In this document: positions 45,384-54,040 of the stretch, piece by piece | How positions within the stretch are numbered: the stretch's first letter is position 1 | How the letters are laid out: each line of letters begins with the position of its first letter | Assembly (NCBI RefSeq): GCF_036248275.1 | Contig: NZ_CP109181.1 | Span: 3,038,001 to 3,102,000 of the forward strand | From: Streptomyces sp. NBC_01716 | GTDB lineage: Bacteria; Actinomycetota; Actinomycetes; Streptomycetales; Streptomycetaceae | Length of the DNA: 64,000 bases | Reading direction: 5' to 3' | Position numbers and translations under genes: made by a program | The notes under the pieces: model-generated | Databases searched by the model: none | The model's input: the letters and a program-made list of their open reading frames with translations, nothing else | What the model was told of the DNA's origin: nothing

Positions 45384-45416
45384 CGGTGGCGCCGTCGGAC
45401 CCCGACGGCGCCACCG
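45384..45416. terminator. Bidirectional terminator between chitinase and Nramp genes
   Basis: CGGTGGCGCCGTCGG pairs perfectly with CCGACGGCGCCACCG over 15 bp with a 3-base loop, placed between two convergent genes. Confidence 0.88.
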
Positions 45417-45433
45417 TGTCTCTCACCCCTGCT

Positions 45434-46741
45434 TCACCAGGGCAGATCCCGCACCTGCTGCACGCACAGGACGATGAACAGCAGCCCGCCCGCCGCCAGC
45501 ATCACGTTGCTCAGCACGCCGTTGCGCCACTCCGCGGGCGTACGCGCGGAGTTGAGCAGCCACAGCAGCGTGAGCGCCAGGAACGGCATGAAGAAGGCGC
45601 CCAGCACGCCGTAGACCACGACCAGGCCGAACGGCTGGTCCAGGAAGAGGAGCGTGATCGGCGGGAAGGTCAGCCAGAGCAGATACGCGCGGAACGGCAC
45701 CGACCGCTCGCGCGTGCCCGCCGCGACCTCGCCCGCCGTCCCCTCGTCGGCAGGGACGCCCTCGCGGTCCAGGCGCCAGCGTTCGACGAAGTCGGCGAAC
45801 ATCAGGCTGACGCCGTGCCACACCCCGATCAGCGACGAGAAGGACGTGGCGAAGAAGCCGACCAGGAAGAGCTTCGCCGTCGTGGCGCCGAAGCGCTCCT
45901 CCAGGATCTCCCCGAGATCCACGAGCCCCTTGTCGCCCGAGGTGAGGGCGATCTGCGAGGCGTGCAGCAGCTCGGCTCCCACGATCAGCATCGCGATGAC
46001 GAAGATGCCGGTGGTGAGGTAGGCGACACGGTTGTCCAGCCGCATCACCTTCATCCAGCCGGAGTCGGTCCAGCCCTTGGCGTTGACCCAGTACCCGTAC
46101 GCGGCCATGGTGATCGTGCCGCCCACACCGCCGATCAGGCCCAGGGTGTAGAGCAGCGAACCGTCGGGGAGCACCGGCAGGAGACCGGCCAAACTCGCGC
46201 CGATGTCGGGCGTGACGCGTATCGCGACGTACACCACCACGACGAACATGACGCCGATCAGGGCAGTCATGACCTTCTCGAAGACGGCGTACTGGTTGAA
46301 CCAGACGAAGACCAGGCCGACCAGGCCCGTGATCACAGCCCAGGTCTTCAGGCCGGGCCCTTCGGGGAAGAGCGCGACGATCGGCAGCGCGCTGGACGAC
46401 ATGGCCGTGGCGCCGTAGATGAAGCCCCAGACGACCACGTACACGGCGAAGTAGCCGGTGGTCCACCGGCCGAGGCTGCGCCAGCCCTCGAACAGCGTGC
46501 GGCCGGTGGCGAGATGCCACCGGCCGGCCGCCTCGGCGAGGGAGATCTTGACGACGCAGCCGATGACGGCCGCCCAGAGCAGTGTGTAGCCGAACTTGCT
46601 GCCCGCGATGAGCGTGGCGACGAGGTCGCCTGCGCCGACACCGGTCGCGGCCACGACGATGCCGGGACCGATGTAGGTCCAACTCGACTTGCGTGGCGGT
46701 GATTTGGCGGTGTCGGTACCGTTGTCGGTGATATCTGCCAT
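45434..46741 (-). CDS. Nramp-family divalent metal transporter
   Basis: This 435-residue polytopic membrane protein has about eleven helices. The first family motif is GPGIVVAATGVGAGDLVATLIAGSKFGY; the Nramp metal site in helix 1 is normally DPGN, and here GVGAGDL stands at that place. The helix-6 region reads GTITMAAYGYWV rather than MPH. The divergence of both metal-site motifs places it in an Nramp-related branch whose substrate may not be Mn2+/Fe2+. The ATG at 46741 follows GGAGG. It converges on the second chitinase and is followed, in transcription order, by the strong terminator. Confidence 0.85.
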   Translation of the reverse strand: MADITDNGTDTAKSPPRKSSWTYIGPGIVVAATGVGAGDLVATLIAGSKFGYTLLWAAVIGCVVKISLAEAAGRWHLATGRTLFEGWRSLGRWTTGYFAVYVVVWGFIYGATAMSSSALPIVALFPEGPGLKTWAVITGLVGLVFVWFNQYAVFEKVMTALIGVMFVVVVYVAIRVTPDIGASLAGLLPVLPDGSLLYTLGLIGGVGGTITMAAYGYWVNAKGWTDSGWMKVMRLDNRVAYLTTGIFVIAMLIVGAELLHASQIALTSGDKGLVDLGEILEERFGATTAKLFLVGFFATSFSSLIGVWHGVSLMFADFVERWRLDREGVPADEGTAGEVAAGTRERSVPFRAYLLWLTFPPITLLFLDQPFGLVVVYGVLGAFFMPFLALTLLWLLNSARTPAEWRNGVLSNVMLAAGGLLFIVLCVQQVRDLPW

Positions 46742-46864
46742 GCGTCGACCTCCACACTCGTCCCCGTAAGTGACTTGGGTCACCAAAGCGGGACGTCGAA
46801 GATCGCGCAAGAGGCCCGGCGGTCCCGGTTCCGTTTCCGCCGCCCGGAACGGGTGGGTCGGCGG

Positions 46865-48343
46865 CTAAATGACCAGACTGAGCAGCGCGGCGACGACGAA
46901 GCCGGCCACCGAAAGGACCGTCTCCAGCACCGTCCACGACTTCAGGGTGTCGCGCTCGGAGATGCCGAAGTACTTGGCCACCATCCAGAAGCCGCCGTCG
47001 TTGACGTGCGAGGCGAAGATCGAGCCCGCCGAGATCGCCATGATGATCAGGGCGAGATGGGCCTGCGACATGGACTGGCCCTCGACCAGCGGTACGACGA
47101 TGCCCGCCGTGGTGACGATCGCGACCGTCGCCGAGCCCTGGGCGACGCGCAGCACGACCGAGATCAGCCACGCCAGCAGGATGACGGGCAGACCGACGTC
47201 GTTGAAGGTGTCGGCGAGCGCGTCGGCGATGCCGCTGCCCTTCAGTACGGCTCCGAAGACGCCGCCCGCGCCGACCACCAGCAGGATGTTGCCCACCGGC
47301 TTGAGGGACGCGGTCGAGACGGTCTCCAGCGACTGGCGCGACCAGCCGCGCCGGATGCCGAGCAGGTAGTACGCGAGGACCAGCGCGATCGTCAGCGCCA
47401 CGAAGGGGTGGCCGAAGAACTCGACGACGGACCGGAGCGTGCTCGGGTCCAGGGCGATGGAGGAGAACGTCGCCAGCAGGATGAGGAGCAGCGGGGTACC
47501 GATGATCGCGAGCACCGTCCCGAGCGCGACCGGCTTCTCGGGCGGGGTGACGCCCGACGCCTGCTGCTCGGCGGCCACGGCCTTCTTGGCCTCGGCCGCG
47601 GCCTCGACCATGTCCTGCGGTACGTCGACGAAGAGGCGCTTGCCGATCCACGCCGCGTAGACCCAGGCGGCGAGCACGGCCGGGACACCGACGACGACGC
47701 CCATCAGGATGACCCAGCCGAGGTCGACGTCGAAGAGACCGGCGGCGGCGACGGGGCCCGGGTGCGGGGGCAGGAACGCGTGGGTCATGGAGAGGCCGGC
47801 GAGCAGCGGCATCGCGTACAGCACGATCGATTTGCCGGAGCGCCTGGCCGCCGCGTACACGATCGGCGCGAGGACGAAGATGCCGACGTCGAAGAAGACG
47901 GGGATGCCGAAGACGACACCGGTGACGCCCATGGCGAGCGGAGCGCGCTTCTCACCGAAGAGGTTGAGCAGCCGGGTGCTCAACACCTCGGCTCCGCCCG
48001 ACACTTCGAGGATCGCGCCGAGCATGGTGCCGAGTCCGATGATGATCGCGACATGGCCGAGGATGCCGCCCATGCCCGACTCGATCATCGAGACGGCGGC
48101 CGATTTCTGGACCGTGCCGAAGAGTTCGGTGACGGACAGTCCGGCGGCGAGGCCGACGGCTATGGAGACACCGAGGAGTGCGACGAACGGCTGGAGCCTG
48201 ACCTTGATGATCAGGACGAGGAGGAGAACGATTCCGAGGACGGCGACGGTCAGCAGACCGGCCGTCCCGTCTATGAGAAGAAGCAGTCCACCGGTGTGGG
48301 GCGGGACCTCGGGGGCGGGGGGTGCTTCGGCGGCGAGCAGCAT
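46865..48343 (-). CDS. GntP-family gluconate:H+ symporter
   Basis: This 492-residue permease has 12-14 hydrophobic segments. GntP hallmarks are GMGGILGHVAIIIGLGTMLGAILEVSGGAEVL, FGIPVFFDVGIFVLAPIVYAAARR, THAFLPPHPGPVAAAGLF and RVAQGSATVAIVTTAGI. The substrate is probably gluconate or a related sugar acid; D-serine carriers also belong to this family (DsdX). The latter would fit the D-amino-acid enzymes encoded next to it. It is downstream of RidA, IclR and the PfkB kinase on the same strand and likely the last gene of that unit. Confidence 0.92.
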   Translation of the reverse strand: MLLAAEAPPAPEVPPHTGGLLLLIDGTAGLLTVAVLGIVLLLVLIIKVRLQPFVALLGVSIAVGLAAGLSVTELFGTVQKSAAVSMIESGMGGILGHVAIIIGLGTMLGAILEVSGGAEVLSTRLLNLFGEKRAPLAMGVTGVVFGIPVFFDVGIFVLAPIVYAAARRSGKSIVLYAMPLLAGLSMTHAFLPPHPGPVAAAGLFDVDLGWVILMGVVVGVPAVLAAWVYAAWIGKRLFVDVPQDMVEAAAEAKKAVAAEQQASGVTPPEKPVALGTVLAIIGTPLLLILLATFSSIALDPSTLRSVVEFFGHPFVALTIALVLAYYLLGIRRGWSRQSLETVSTASLKPVGNILLVVGAGGVFGAVLKGSGIADALADTFNDVGLPVILLAWLISVVLRVAQGSATVAIVTTAGIVVPLVEGQSMSQAHLALIIMAISAGSIFASHVNDGGFWMVAKYFGISERDTLKSWTVLETVLSVAGFVVAALLSLVI

Positions 48344-48467
48344 GAGGGGGGACCTCTTGATTCGTGCATCGGAGCAGGGGGGATCGCGGCACGGCGCCCG
48401 TGGCGTACGAGGGAAGGGGCGCCGTGCCGTGCGGTGCGAGGGGTGACGGCCGGAGTGCGGGGCCGGA

Positions 48468-48887
48468 TCAGCCGAGTACGGCCAGCGCGTCGATCTCGAT
48501 GAGCAGCCCGGCGGGCAGGCCGACGTACACGGTCGTACGGGCGGCAGGCGCGTCCTTGAGGTTCTGCTCCTCGAAGTAGGCGTTGTAGATCTCGTTCATC
48601 TCGGCGAAGTGCGCGACGTCCGTGAGGTAGACGCGCAGCATCATCACGTCGTCCCAGCTCGCGCCGCCCGCCTCCAGCACCGACTTGACGTTGGCGAGGG
48701 TCTGGAGCGTCTGTTCGCGCAGGGTCGGTCCGGCCACGGTCGGGGCCTCGCCCGGGACGGCCGGGAGGAAGCCGACCTGCCCGGCCACCTGGAGGATGTT
48801 GCCCTTGCGGACGCCGTGGGAGAACTTGGCCGGCGGCGCGGCGTGCGTGGCGGGGACGACTGCGGTCTTCGCGGTCTGGTCGCTCAT
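48468..48887 (-). CDS. RidA-family protein
   Basis: This 139-residue trimeric RidA/YjgF-type protein hydrolyses reactive enamine/imine intermediates made by PLP enzymes. Key features are KGNILQVAGQVGF, a Thr/Arg pair toward the C-terminus in DAPAARTTVYVGLP (the Arg that holds the substrate carboxylate), and IEIDALAVLG. Its ATG overlaps the IclR gene stop by 4 bases. Its presence fits the adjacent PLP-dependent aldolase/dehydratase-like enzyme, whose reaction could release such intermediates. Confidence 0.93.
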   Translation of the reverse strand: MSDQTAKTAVVPATHAAPPAKFSHGVRKGNILQVAGQVGFLPAVPGEAPTVAGPTLREQTLQTLANVKSVLEAGGASWDDVMMLRVYLTDVAHFAEMNEIYNAYFEEQNLKDAPAARTTVYVGLPAGLLIEIDALAVLG

Positions 48888-49672
48888 GGGATCTCTTTCT
48901 GAAGAGCGGGGGTCGCTGGTGCCGGATGGTGCGCGTTTCCCGAGTACTCACGGCTGATGGCGTCGGCGGTACGGCGCAACAGCGGGAGCAGGGCGAGGAG
49001 TTCATCGGCGGTGACGACGACGTTCGGCGCGGACACCGACATGGCGGCGACGACCCGGCCGTCCGCACCGCGGACCGGGGCCCCGATGCAGTTGATGGAC
49101 TCCTCGTGGCCACCGAGGTCGGTGGCCCACCCCTGTTCGCGTACGGTCGCCAGCTCCTTGAGGAAGGCGGCGGCGTTCGGTGTCGAACGGGGGGTGTACA
49201 TGGGGAAGTCGAGCCGCTCGGCGAGTGCGCGGCGTTCGGCTTCGGACAGGTCCGCGATGAGCAGCTTGGCGACGGCCGCGACGGTGACGGCGACCGGTTT
49301 GCCGATCCGGGAGTACATCCTGACCGGATAGCGGCTCTCGACCTTGTCGATGTAGAGGACCTCGCTGTCCTCTATGACGGCGAGATGGACGGTGTGGCCG
49401 CAGCTCTCGCCGAGCGCCACCAGGTGCGGGTGGGCGATCTCGCGTACGTCCAGGCTCTCGACGGCCTCCTGCGCGAGGGCGAAGAGCCGGGCGCCGAGGC
49501 GGTAGCGCTGGTCCTGCTGGCGGTAGACGAGCCCGTGTTCGTGCAGGGTGCGCAGCAGCCGCAGGGCGGTGGACTTGTGTACGCCGAGCCGCTCGGCGAC
49601 CTGCCCGAGGTCGGCCGGGCCCTGGGCGAGGAGCGGCAGGATGCTCAGCGCGCGGTCCACGGTCTGGCTCAT
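48884..49672 (-). CDS. IclR-family transcriptional regulator
   Basis: This 262-residue regulator has an N-terminal winged helix (LGQVAERLGVHKSTALRLLRTL, 22-43) and a C-terminal GAF-like effector domain (HTVHLAVIEDSEVLYIDKVES, GGHEESINCIGAPVRGADGRVVAAMSVSAP). IclR proteins commonly sense small organic acids. It is coupled at both ends by ATGA overlaps, to the kinase upstream and RidA downstream, and probably controls the divergent promoter region at about 51,040-51,100. Confidence 0.94.
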   Translation of the reverse strand: MSQTVDRALSILPLLAQGPADLGQVAERLGVHKSTALRLLRTLHEHGLVYRQQDQRYRLGARLFALAQEAVESLDVREIAHPHLVALGESCGHTVHLAVIEDSEVLYIDKVESRYPVRMYSRIGKPVAVTVAAVAKLLIADLSEAERRALAERLDFPMYTPRSTPNAAAFLKELATVREQGWATDLGGHEESINCIGAPVRGADGRVVAAMSVSAPNVVVTADELLALLPLLRRTADAISREYSGNAHHPAPATPALQKEIP

Positions 49673-50937
49673 GAGGCGGGTACCGCTTCCTGCCATGTGC
49701 CGCCGCCGGCGGCCTCGGACGTCCAGCCGGGGCCGAGGCGCAGTGCTCCCCACGCGGTGTCGTCCAGTGCGGCGAGGCGGTCGGCGTGTGCGCGGGCGGG
49801 CGGGACGCAGACGTCGCCCGCGTCGGTGAGTACGGCGGCGGCCGTCAGATGGCCGTGGCGCAGCCGGGCGCCGGCCGGCAGGTCCCGGAGGGTCGCGGAG
49901 AGGAAGCCGGCGGCGAACGCGTCGCCGGCGCCGACGGGTGCCACGACGTCGACGGACAGCGCGGGTACGGAGGTGACGGTGTCGCTCTCGCCGTCCCGTA
50001 CGAACGCCGTCGCACCGTCCGCGCCCGCCTTCACCACCAGGGCCGCCGGTTCGGGCAGCGCCTCGCGGATCGCCTCCGGGCCGTGCAGGTCCCAGAGCTG
50101 CGCGGCCTCGTCGTCGCCGACGAAGACGAGGTCGGCGCCGCGCGCGAGGTCGATGAGCACCCGGGCGGCGGAGCGCGGACCGGAGTCGTCGCCCCAGAGC
50201 GCGGGCCGGTGGTTGACGTCGAAGGAGAGCAGCGGGCGCCCCGCCCGGGGCTCGGCCAGCTCGCGCATCAGGGCGAGGCAGTCCTCGGAGAGCGCGGCCG
50301 TGATGCCGGACAGGTGCAGGACACGGCCGGACCAGAGGTCCCCGCGGTCCATGGTCGCCGGGGACATGGCGGACGCGGCCGATCCCGCGCGGTAGTAGGC
50401 GACCTCGTGGGCGGTGGTGGCGCGGTCCGTGGCCGTACGGAAGTAGATGCCGGTCGGGCGGCCGTCGGCGTCGCGGCGTACGCCGGAGGTGTCGACGCCG
50501 TAGGCGCCGATCGCCTCCACGAGGTGGTCGCCGAAGCCGTCCGCGCCGACGCGGCTGATCCATTTCACCCGGTGTCCGGCGGCGGCGAGCGCGCAGGCGA
50601 CGTTGGACTCGGCGCCGCCGATGGTGCGGGTGAAGGCGGGGACGTCCGCGAGGCGGCCGGGGCGCGAAGGCAGGAAGGTGACCATGGACTCGCCGAGGCA
50701 GACGACCTCGGTGGCCCCGGGCCCGCCGGGACTAGGGCGCGTCCGGAAAGTAGCGTCGTCCGCCCTCAGGGCGGGGCTCGCGGCGTCTGGTGCGTGCGAT
50801 CGCAAGGCGGAGGATCGCTCTTGTACTGGACGTACTTGAGCGACTCCGACAACGCGGCGAGCGTGCGTGCCAGGCGTCGCGAGCCAGACGGGACTTTCCG
50901 GACGCGCCCTTGGGCCTGCTTCTACCGGTACGGGCAC
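49669..50937 (-). CDS. PfkB-family sugar (acid) kinase with MITE-derived N-terminal insert
   Basis: This ribokinase-family enzyme resembles 2-keto-3-deoxygluconate kinases (VVCLGESMVTFLPSRPGRL; GGAESNVACALAAAG; catalytic DVVAPVGAGDAFAAGFLSA with the Asp base). Reading from the GTG at 50937, which has GAGGAG 6 bases upstream, gives 422 residues, but residues 10-68 are encoded entirely by the 177-bp inverted-repeat element at 50734-50910. Removing them joins MPVPVEAGP to SPGGPGATEVVCLGES, an ordinary 363-residue kinase. The insert is in frame and free of stops. There is no other ATG or GTG between the element and the internal Met of GESM, so either the insert is translated or the enzyme is truncated. 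Confidence 0.85.
   Translation of the reverse strand: MPVPVEAGPRARPESPVWLATPGTHARRVVGVAQVRPVQERSSALRSHAPDAASPALRADDATFRTRPSPGGPGATEVVCLGESMVTFLPSRPGRLADVPAFTRTIGGAESNVACALAAAGHRVKWISRVGADGFGDHLVEAIGAYGVDTSGVRRDADGRPTGIYFRTATDRATTAHEVAYYRAGSAASAMSPATMDRGDLWSGRVLHLSGITAALSEDCLALMRELAEPRAGRPLLSFDVNHRPALWGDDSGPRSAARVLIDLARGADLVFVGDDEAAQLWDLHGPEAIREALPEPAALVVKAGADGATAFVRDGESDTVTSVPALSVDVVAPVGAGDAFAAGFLSATLRDLPAGARLRHGHLTAAAVLTDAGDVCVPPARAHADRLAALDDTAWGALRLGPGWTSEAAGGGTWQEAVPAS
50734..50910. mobile_element. MITE-like inverted-repeat element (177 bp)
   Basis: The ends are 18-bp perfect inverted repeats, AGGGCGCGTCCGGAAAGT at 50734 and its complement at 50893-50910. The interior continues as an imperfect palindrome (GGCTCGCG and TCGCGAGCC arms), so the whole could fold as one hairpin. 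No transposase is encoded. The left flank is CTAG and the right flank CTTG, reminiscent of the CTAG-type targets of IS5-related elements, but no exact target duplication is visible. It lies in frame in the PfkB kinase gene. Confidence 0.85.
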
Positions 50938-51069
50938 TCGGGACTCCTCGCTGGTCTGTCAGCCGCTGATCCGCCGGCCGCTGGTCTGTCGGCCGGGGCC
51001 GCCGGGGCTCATCATTGACCCGGCGACGGCTCGGATGTTAGACAGCGTCAAGCGTTATACGCAATGGGC

Positions 51070-51086
51070 GTTGCACATGTTGCAAC
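51070..51086. promoter_or_regulatory. Inverted repeat GTTGCA-N5-TGCAAC, candidate IclR site
   Basis: This perfect 6-bp inverted repeat lies in the divergent promoter region, 23 bp before the aldolase-like gene. IclR-family operators are often palindromes of this size. A GCGTTATACGC palindrome at 51052-51062 contains possible -10 hexamers for both directions. Confidence 0.55.
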
Positions 51087-51108
51087 GAGATCGGTGGAGG
51101 AGGGCCCT

Positions 51109-52398
51109 ATGGCGGTCGACGGACGGCTCGGCGAAGAGGATCTGAGGAACGAGCGTCTCGACCACCGCTTCAAAGGGCTGCCGCCCGACGCCGACGGTCT
51201 GACCGTCGCCGAACTCGCCGCCGAGCACCGCAACCTCTTCACCGGCGGCTTCACCACCCCGGTGCTCGCCCTGTCCGCCGAGTCCCTCACCCATAACCTC
51301 GCGCTCCTGGAGACGTACTCCGAGCGCCACGGCCTGGCGTTCGCCCCGCACGGCAAGACGTCCATGTCCCCGCAGCTCTTCGCGCGCCAACTCGACTACG
51401 GCGCCTGGGGAATCACCGCGGCCCTCCCCCATCAGGTGCGCGTCTACCGGGCGTTCGGCATCCAGCGGATCTTCCTCGCCAACGAGGTCGTCGACGCGGT
51501 CGCGCTGCGCTGGCTCTCCGCCGAGCTGGACGGCGACCCGGGCTTCCGCTTCATCTGTTACGTCGACTCCGTGCGCGGCGTCGAGCTGATGGACGAGGCG
51601 CTGCGCGCGGCGGGCGGCTCGCGCCCCGTGGACGTCGTCGTGGAGCTGGGCGCGGGCGACGGCGCGCGGACCGGTGTCCGCAAGGAGGCGGAGTGCGCGC
51701 GGGTCGCCGACGCCGTGGCGGCCACCGGCACGCTGCGGCTGGTCGGTGTCGCCGGTTACGAGGGTGAGGTGCCGCAGGCCGACAACGACTCCGTACGCGC
51801 GTGGCTGCGCCGGCTGACCGCGCTGGCCGCCGAGTTCGACGCGGCGGGCCGGTTCTCCGGGACCGTGGACGAGGTGGTCGTCAGCGCCGGCGGCAGCGCG
51901 TGGTTCGACGCGGTCGCGGACGTCTTCGCCGAGATCCCGGTGCTGTCGCGCCCCGTACTGAAGCTGCTGCGCTCCGGCGCGTACGTTTCGCACGACGACG
52001 GCCACTACAAGCGCCTGACCCCCTTCAACCGGATCCCGGCCGAGGGCGCGCTCCAGCCGGCCTTCCGGCTCTGGGCCCAGGTGATCTCACGCCCGTCGGC
52101 CGAGCAGGCGTTCGTCAACGCGGGCAAGCGGGACGCGGCGTACGACCTCGACCTGCCGGAGGCGCAGGTGGTGCGCGACGCGCGCACCGGCGAGATCCGC
52201 CCGGCACGCGGCATCACGGTCACGGGCCTGTCCGACCAGCACGGCAAGCTGCACACCTCTCCCGACGCGGTGATCGAGGTCGGCGACTGGGTGGGCTTCG
52301 GTCTCTCGCATCCCTGCACGTCGTTCGACAAGTGGCAGCTGATCCCGCTGGCCGACGCGGACGGCACGGTCACCGATTTCATCCGTACGTTCTTCTAG
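51109..52398 (+). CDS. D-threonine-aldolase/D-serine-dehydratase-like PLP enzyme
   Basis: This 429-residue alanine-racemase-fold PLP enzyme belongs to the fold type III group with D-threonine aldolase and eukaryotic-type D-serine dehydratase. The PLP Lys is K83 in FAPHGKTSMSP. The C-terminal metal pair of the group is visible as His in LSDQHGKLH and the H-x-C of LSHPCTSFDKW. It probably cleaves or deaminates D-hydroxyamino acids. The ATG at 51109 has GGAGGAGGG upstream. It is the first gene of a two-gene operon with the D-aminoacylase and divergent from the kinase-IclR-RidA-GntP unit. Confidence 0.88.
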   Translation: MAVDGRLGEEDLRNERLDHRFKGLPPDADGLTVAELAAEHRNLFTGGFTTPVLALSAESLTHNLALLETYSERHGLAFAPHGKTSMSPQLFARQLDYGAWGITAALPHQVRVYRAFGIQRIFLANEVVDAVALRWLSAELDGDPGFRFICYVDSVRGVELMDEALRAAGGSRPVDVVVELGAGDGARTGVRKEAECARVADAVAATGTLRLVGVAGYEGEVPQADNDSVRAWLRRLTALAAEFDAAGRFSGTVDEVVVSAGGSAWFDAVADVFAEIPVLSRPVLKLLRSGAYVSHDDGHYKRLTPFNRIPAEGALQPAFRLWAQVISRPSAEQAFVNAGKRDAAYDLDLPEAQVVRDARTGEIRPARGITVTGLSDQHGKLHTSPDAVIEVGDWVGFGLSHPCTSFDKWQLIPLADADGTVTDFIRTFF

Positions 52399-52410
52399 GA
52401 GCCACGCGCC

Positions 52411-54036
52411 ATGGACCTCGTCATACGGGACGTGACTGTCGTCGACGGCACGGGCCAGGACTCCTACCGGGCGGACGTCGGGGTCACCGACGGCCGGATC
52501 GCCGAGATCCGGCCCGCCGCGCCGGGCGCCGCGCCCCGGCTCTCCGGAGCCAGGACCCTGGACGCCGGCGGTCTCGCCCTCGCCCCCGGCTTCATCGACA
52601 TGCACGCCCACAGCGACCTCGCGCTGCTGCGCGACCCCGACCACTCGGCGAAGGCCGCGCAGGGCGTGACCCTGGAGGTGATCGGCCAGGACGGGCTCTC
52701 GTACGCCCCCGTGGACGACGCCACGCTCACCGAGGTCCGCAGGGCCATCACCGGCTGGAACGGCGGCGCGCCCGGGGACACCTCGGTCGACTTCGACTGG
52801 CGGACGGTCGGCGAGTATCTGGACCGGCTCGACCACGGCTTCGACGGCCGGGGCATCGCGGTCAACGCGGCCTATCTCGTGCCGCAGGGCACGGTGCGGA
52901 TGTACGCGGTGGGCCAGGACGACCGCCCGGCGACCGCCGCCGAGCTGGACCGGATGCGGCAACTGGTCGCGGAGTCCCTGGAGCAGGGCGCCGTCGGCAT
53001 GTCGTCGGGGCTGACGTACACCCCCGGCATGTACGCGGACGACGCCGAACTCACCGAGCTGTGCCGGGTGGTGGCCCGCTACGACGGCTACTACTGCCCG
53101 CACCACCGCAGTTACGGCGCGGGCGCCCTGCGCGCGTACGAGGAGATGGTCGACCTCACGCGGACCGCCGGCTGCGCGCTCCATCTCGCCCACGCCACCA
53201 TGAACTTCGGCGTGAACAAGGGCAAGGCACCTGATCTGATCGCCCTGTTGGACAAGGCGCTGGACGACGGCGCCGACATCTCGCTCGACACCTATCCCTA
53301 CACCCCGGGCTGTACGACGCTCGTGGCGATGCTGCCCAGCTGGGCGAGCGCGGGCGGCCAGGACGCGATCCTGGAGCGGCTGCGGGACTCGTCGACGGCG
53401 GAGCGGATCCGCCATCACATGGAGGAGATCGGCGCCGACGGCTGCCACGGGGTGCCCATCGAGTGGGACACCATCGAGATCTCCGGCGTCGCCGACCCGG
53501 CCCTCACGGCTCATGTCGGCCGGACGATCGCCGAGACCGCACGGCTGCGCGGCGAGAGCGGCTGGCTGACCGCCCGCAGGCTGCTGATCGACGACCGGCT
53601 CGGCTCGACGATCCTCCAGCACGTCGGGCACGAGGAGAACGTGCGGGAGATCATGCGCCACCGGGTGCACACGGGCGGCAGCGACGGCATCCTCCAGGGC
53701 GCGAAGCCGCACCCGCGCGCGTACGGCACGTTCCCGATGTATCTCGGCCGGTACGTACGGGAGTTGGGCGTGCTGTCGCTGGAGGAGTGCGTGGCGCATC
53801 TGACCTCTCGCCCGGCGGCGCGCCTGCGCCTGAAGGACCGGGGCCTGGTCCGCGAGGGCTACCGCGCGGACCTGGTGCTCTTCGACCCGGAGACGGTGGC
53901 GGCGGGCTCGACCTTCGCCGCGCCGCGCACCCTCCCGGTGGGCGTCCCGCACGTACTGATCGACGGCCGCTTCGTGATCGAGGACGGGCGGCGTACGGAC
54001 GTACTGGCGGGGCGGTCGGTACGGCGTACGCGCTAG
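52411..54036 (+). CDS. N-acyl-D-amino-acid deacylase (D-aminoacylase)
   Basis: This 541-residue amidohydrolase removes the acyl group from N-acyl-D-amino acids. Its metal motif is FIDMHAHSDL (H65, H67), with later catalytic parts VGMSSGLTYTPGMYAD, CPHHRSYG, LHLAHATMNFG and TGGSDGILQGAKPHPRAYGTF, all characteristic of the D-aminoacylase family. It starts 12 bp after the aldolase-like gene. Together they would liberate free D-amino acids and then break them down, with RidA clearing imines, so the locus looks like a D-amino-acid scavenging pathway. Confidence 0.93.
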   Translation: MDLVIRDVTVVDGTGQDSYRADVGVTDGRIAEIRPAAPGAAPRLSGARTLDAGGLALAPGFIDMHAHSDLALLRDPDHSAKAAQGVTLEVIGQDGLSYAPVDDATLTEVRRAITGWNGGAPGDTSVDFDWRTVGEYLDRLDHGFDGRGIAVNAAYLVPQGTVRMYAVGQDDRPATAAELDRMRQLVAESLEQGAVGMSSGLTYTPGMYADDAELTELCRVVARYDGYYCPHHRSYGAGALRAYEEMVDLTRTAGCALHLAHATMNFGVNKGKAPDLIALLDKALDDGADISLDTYPYTPGCTTLVAMLPSWASAGGQDAILERLRDSSTAERIRHHMEEIGADGCHGVPIEWDTIEISGVADPALTAHVGRTIAETARLRGESGWLTARRLLIDDRLGSTILQHVGHEENVREIMRHRVHTGGSDGILQGAKPHPRAYGTFPMYLGRYVRELGVLSLEECVAHLTSRPAARLRLKDRGLVREGYRADLVLFDPETVAAGSTFAAPRTLPVGVPHVLIDGRFVIEDGRRTDVLAGRSVRRTR

Positions 54037-54040
54037 TTGT

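Noticed and set aside
45423..47651. 742-codon minus-strand frame spanning the Nramp and GntP genes
   Set aside because: It is out of frame with both recognisable transporters and consists of Arg/Gly/His-rich shadow sequence.
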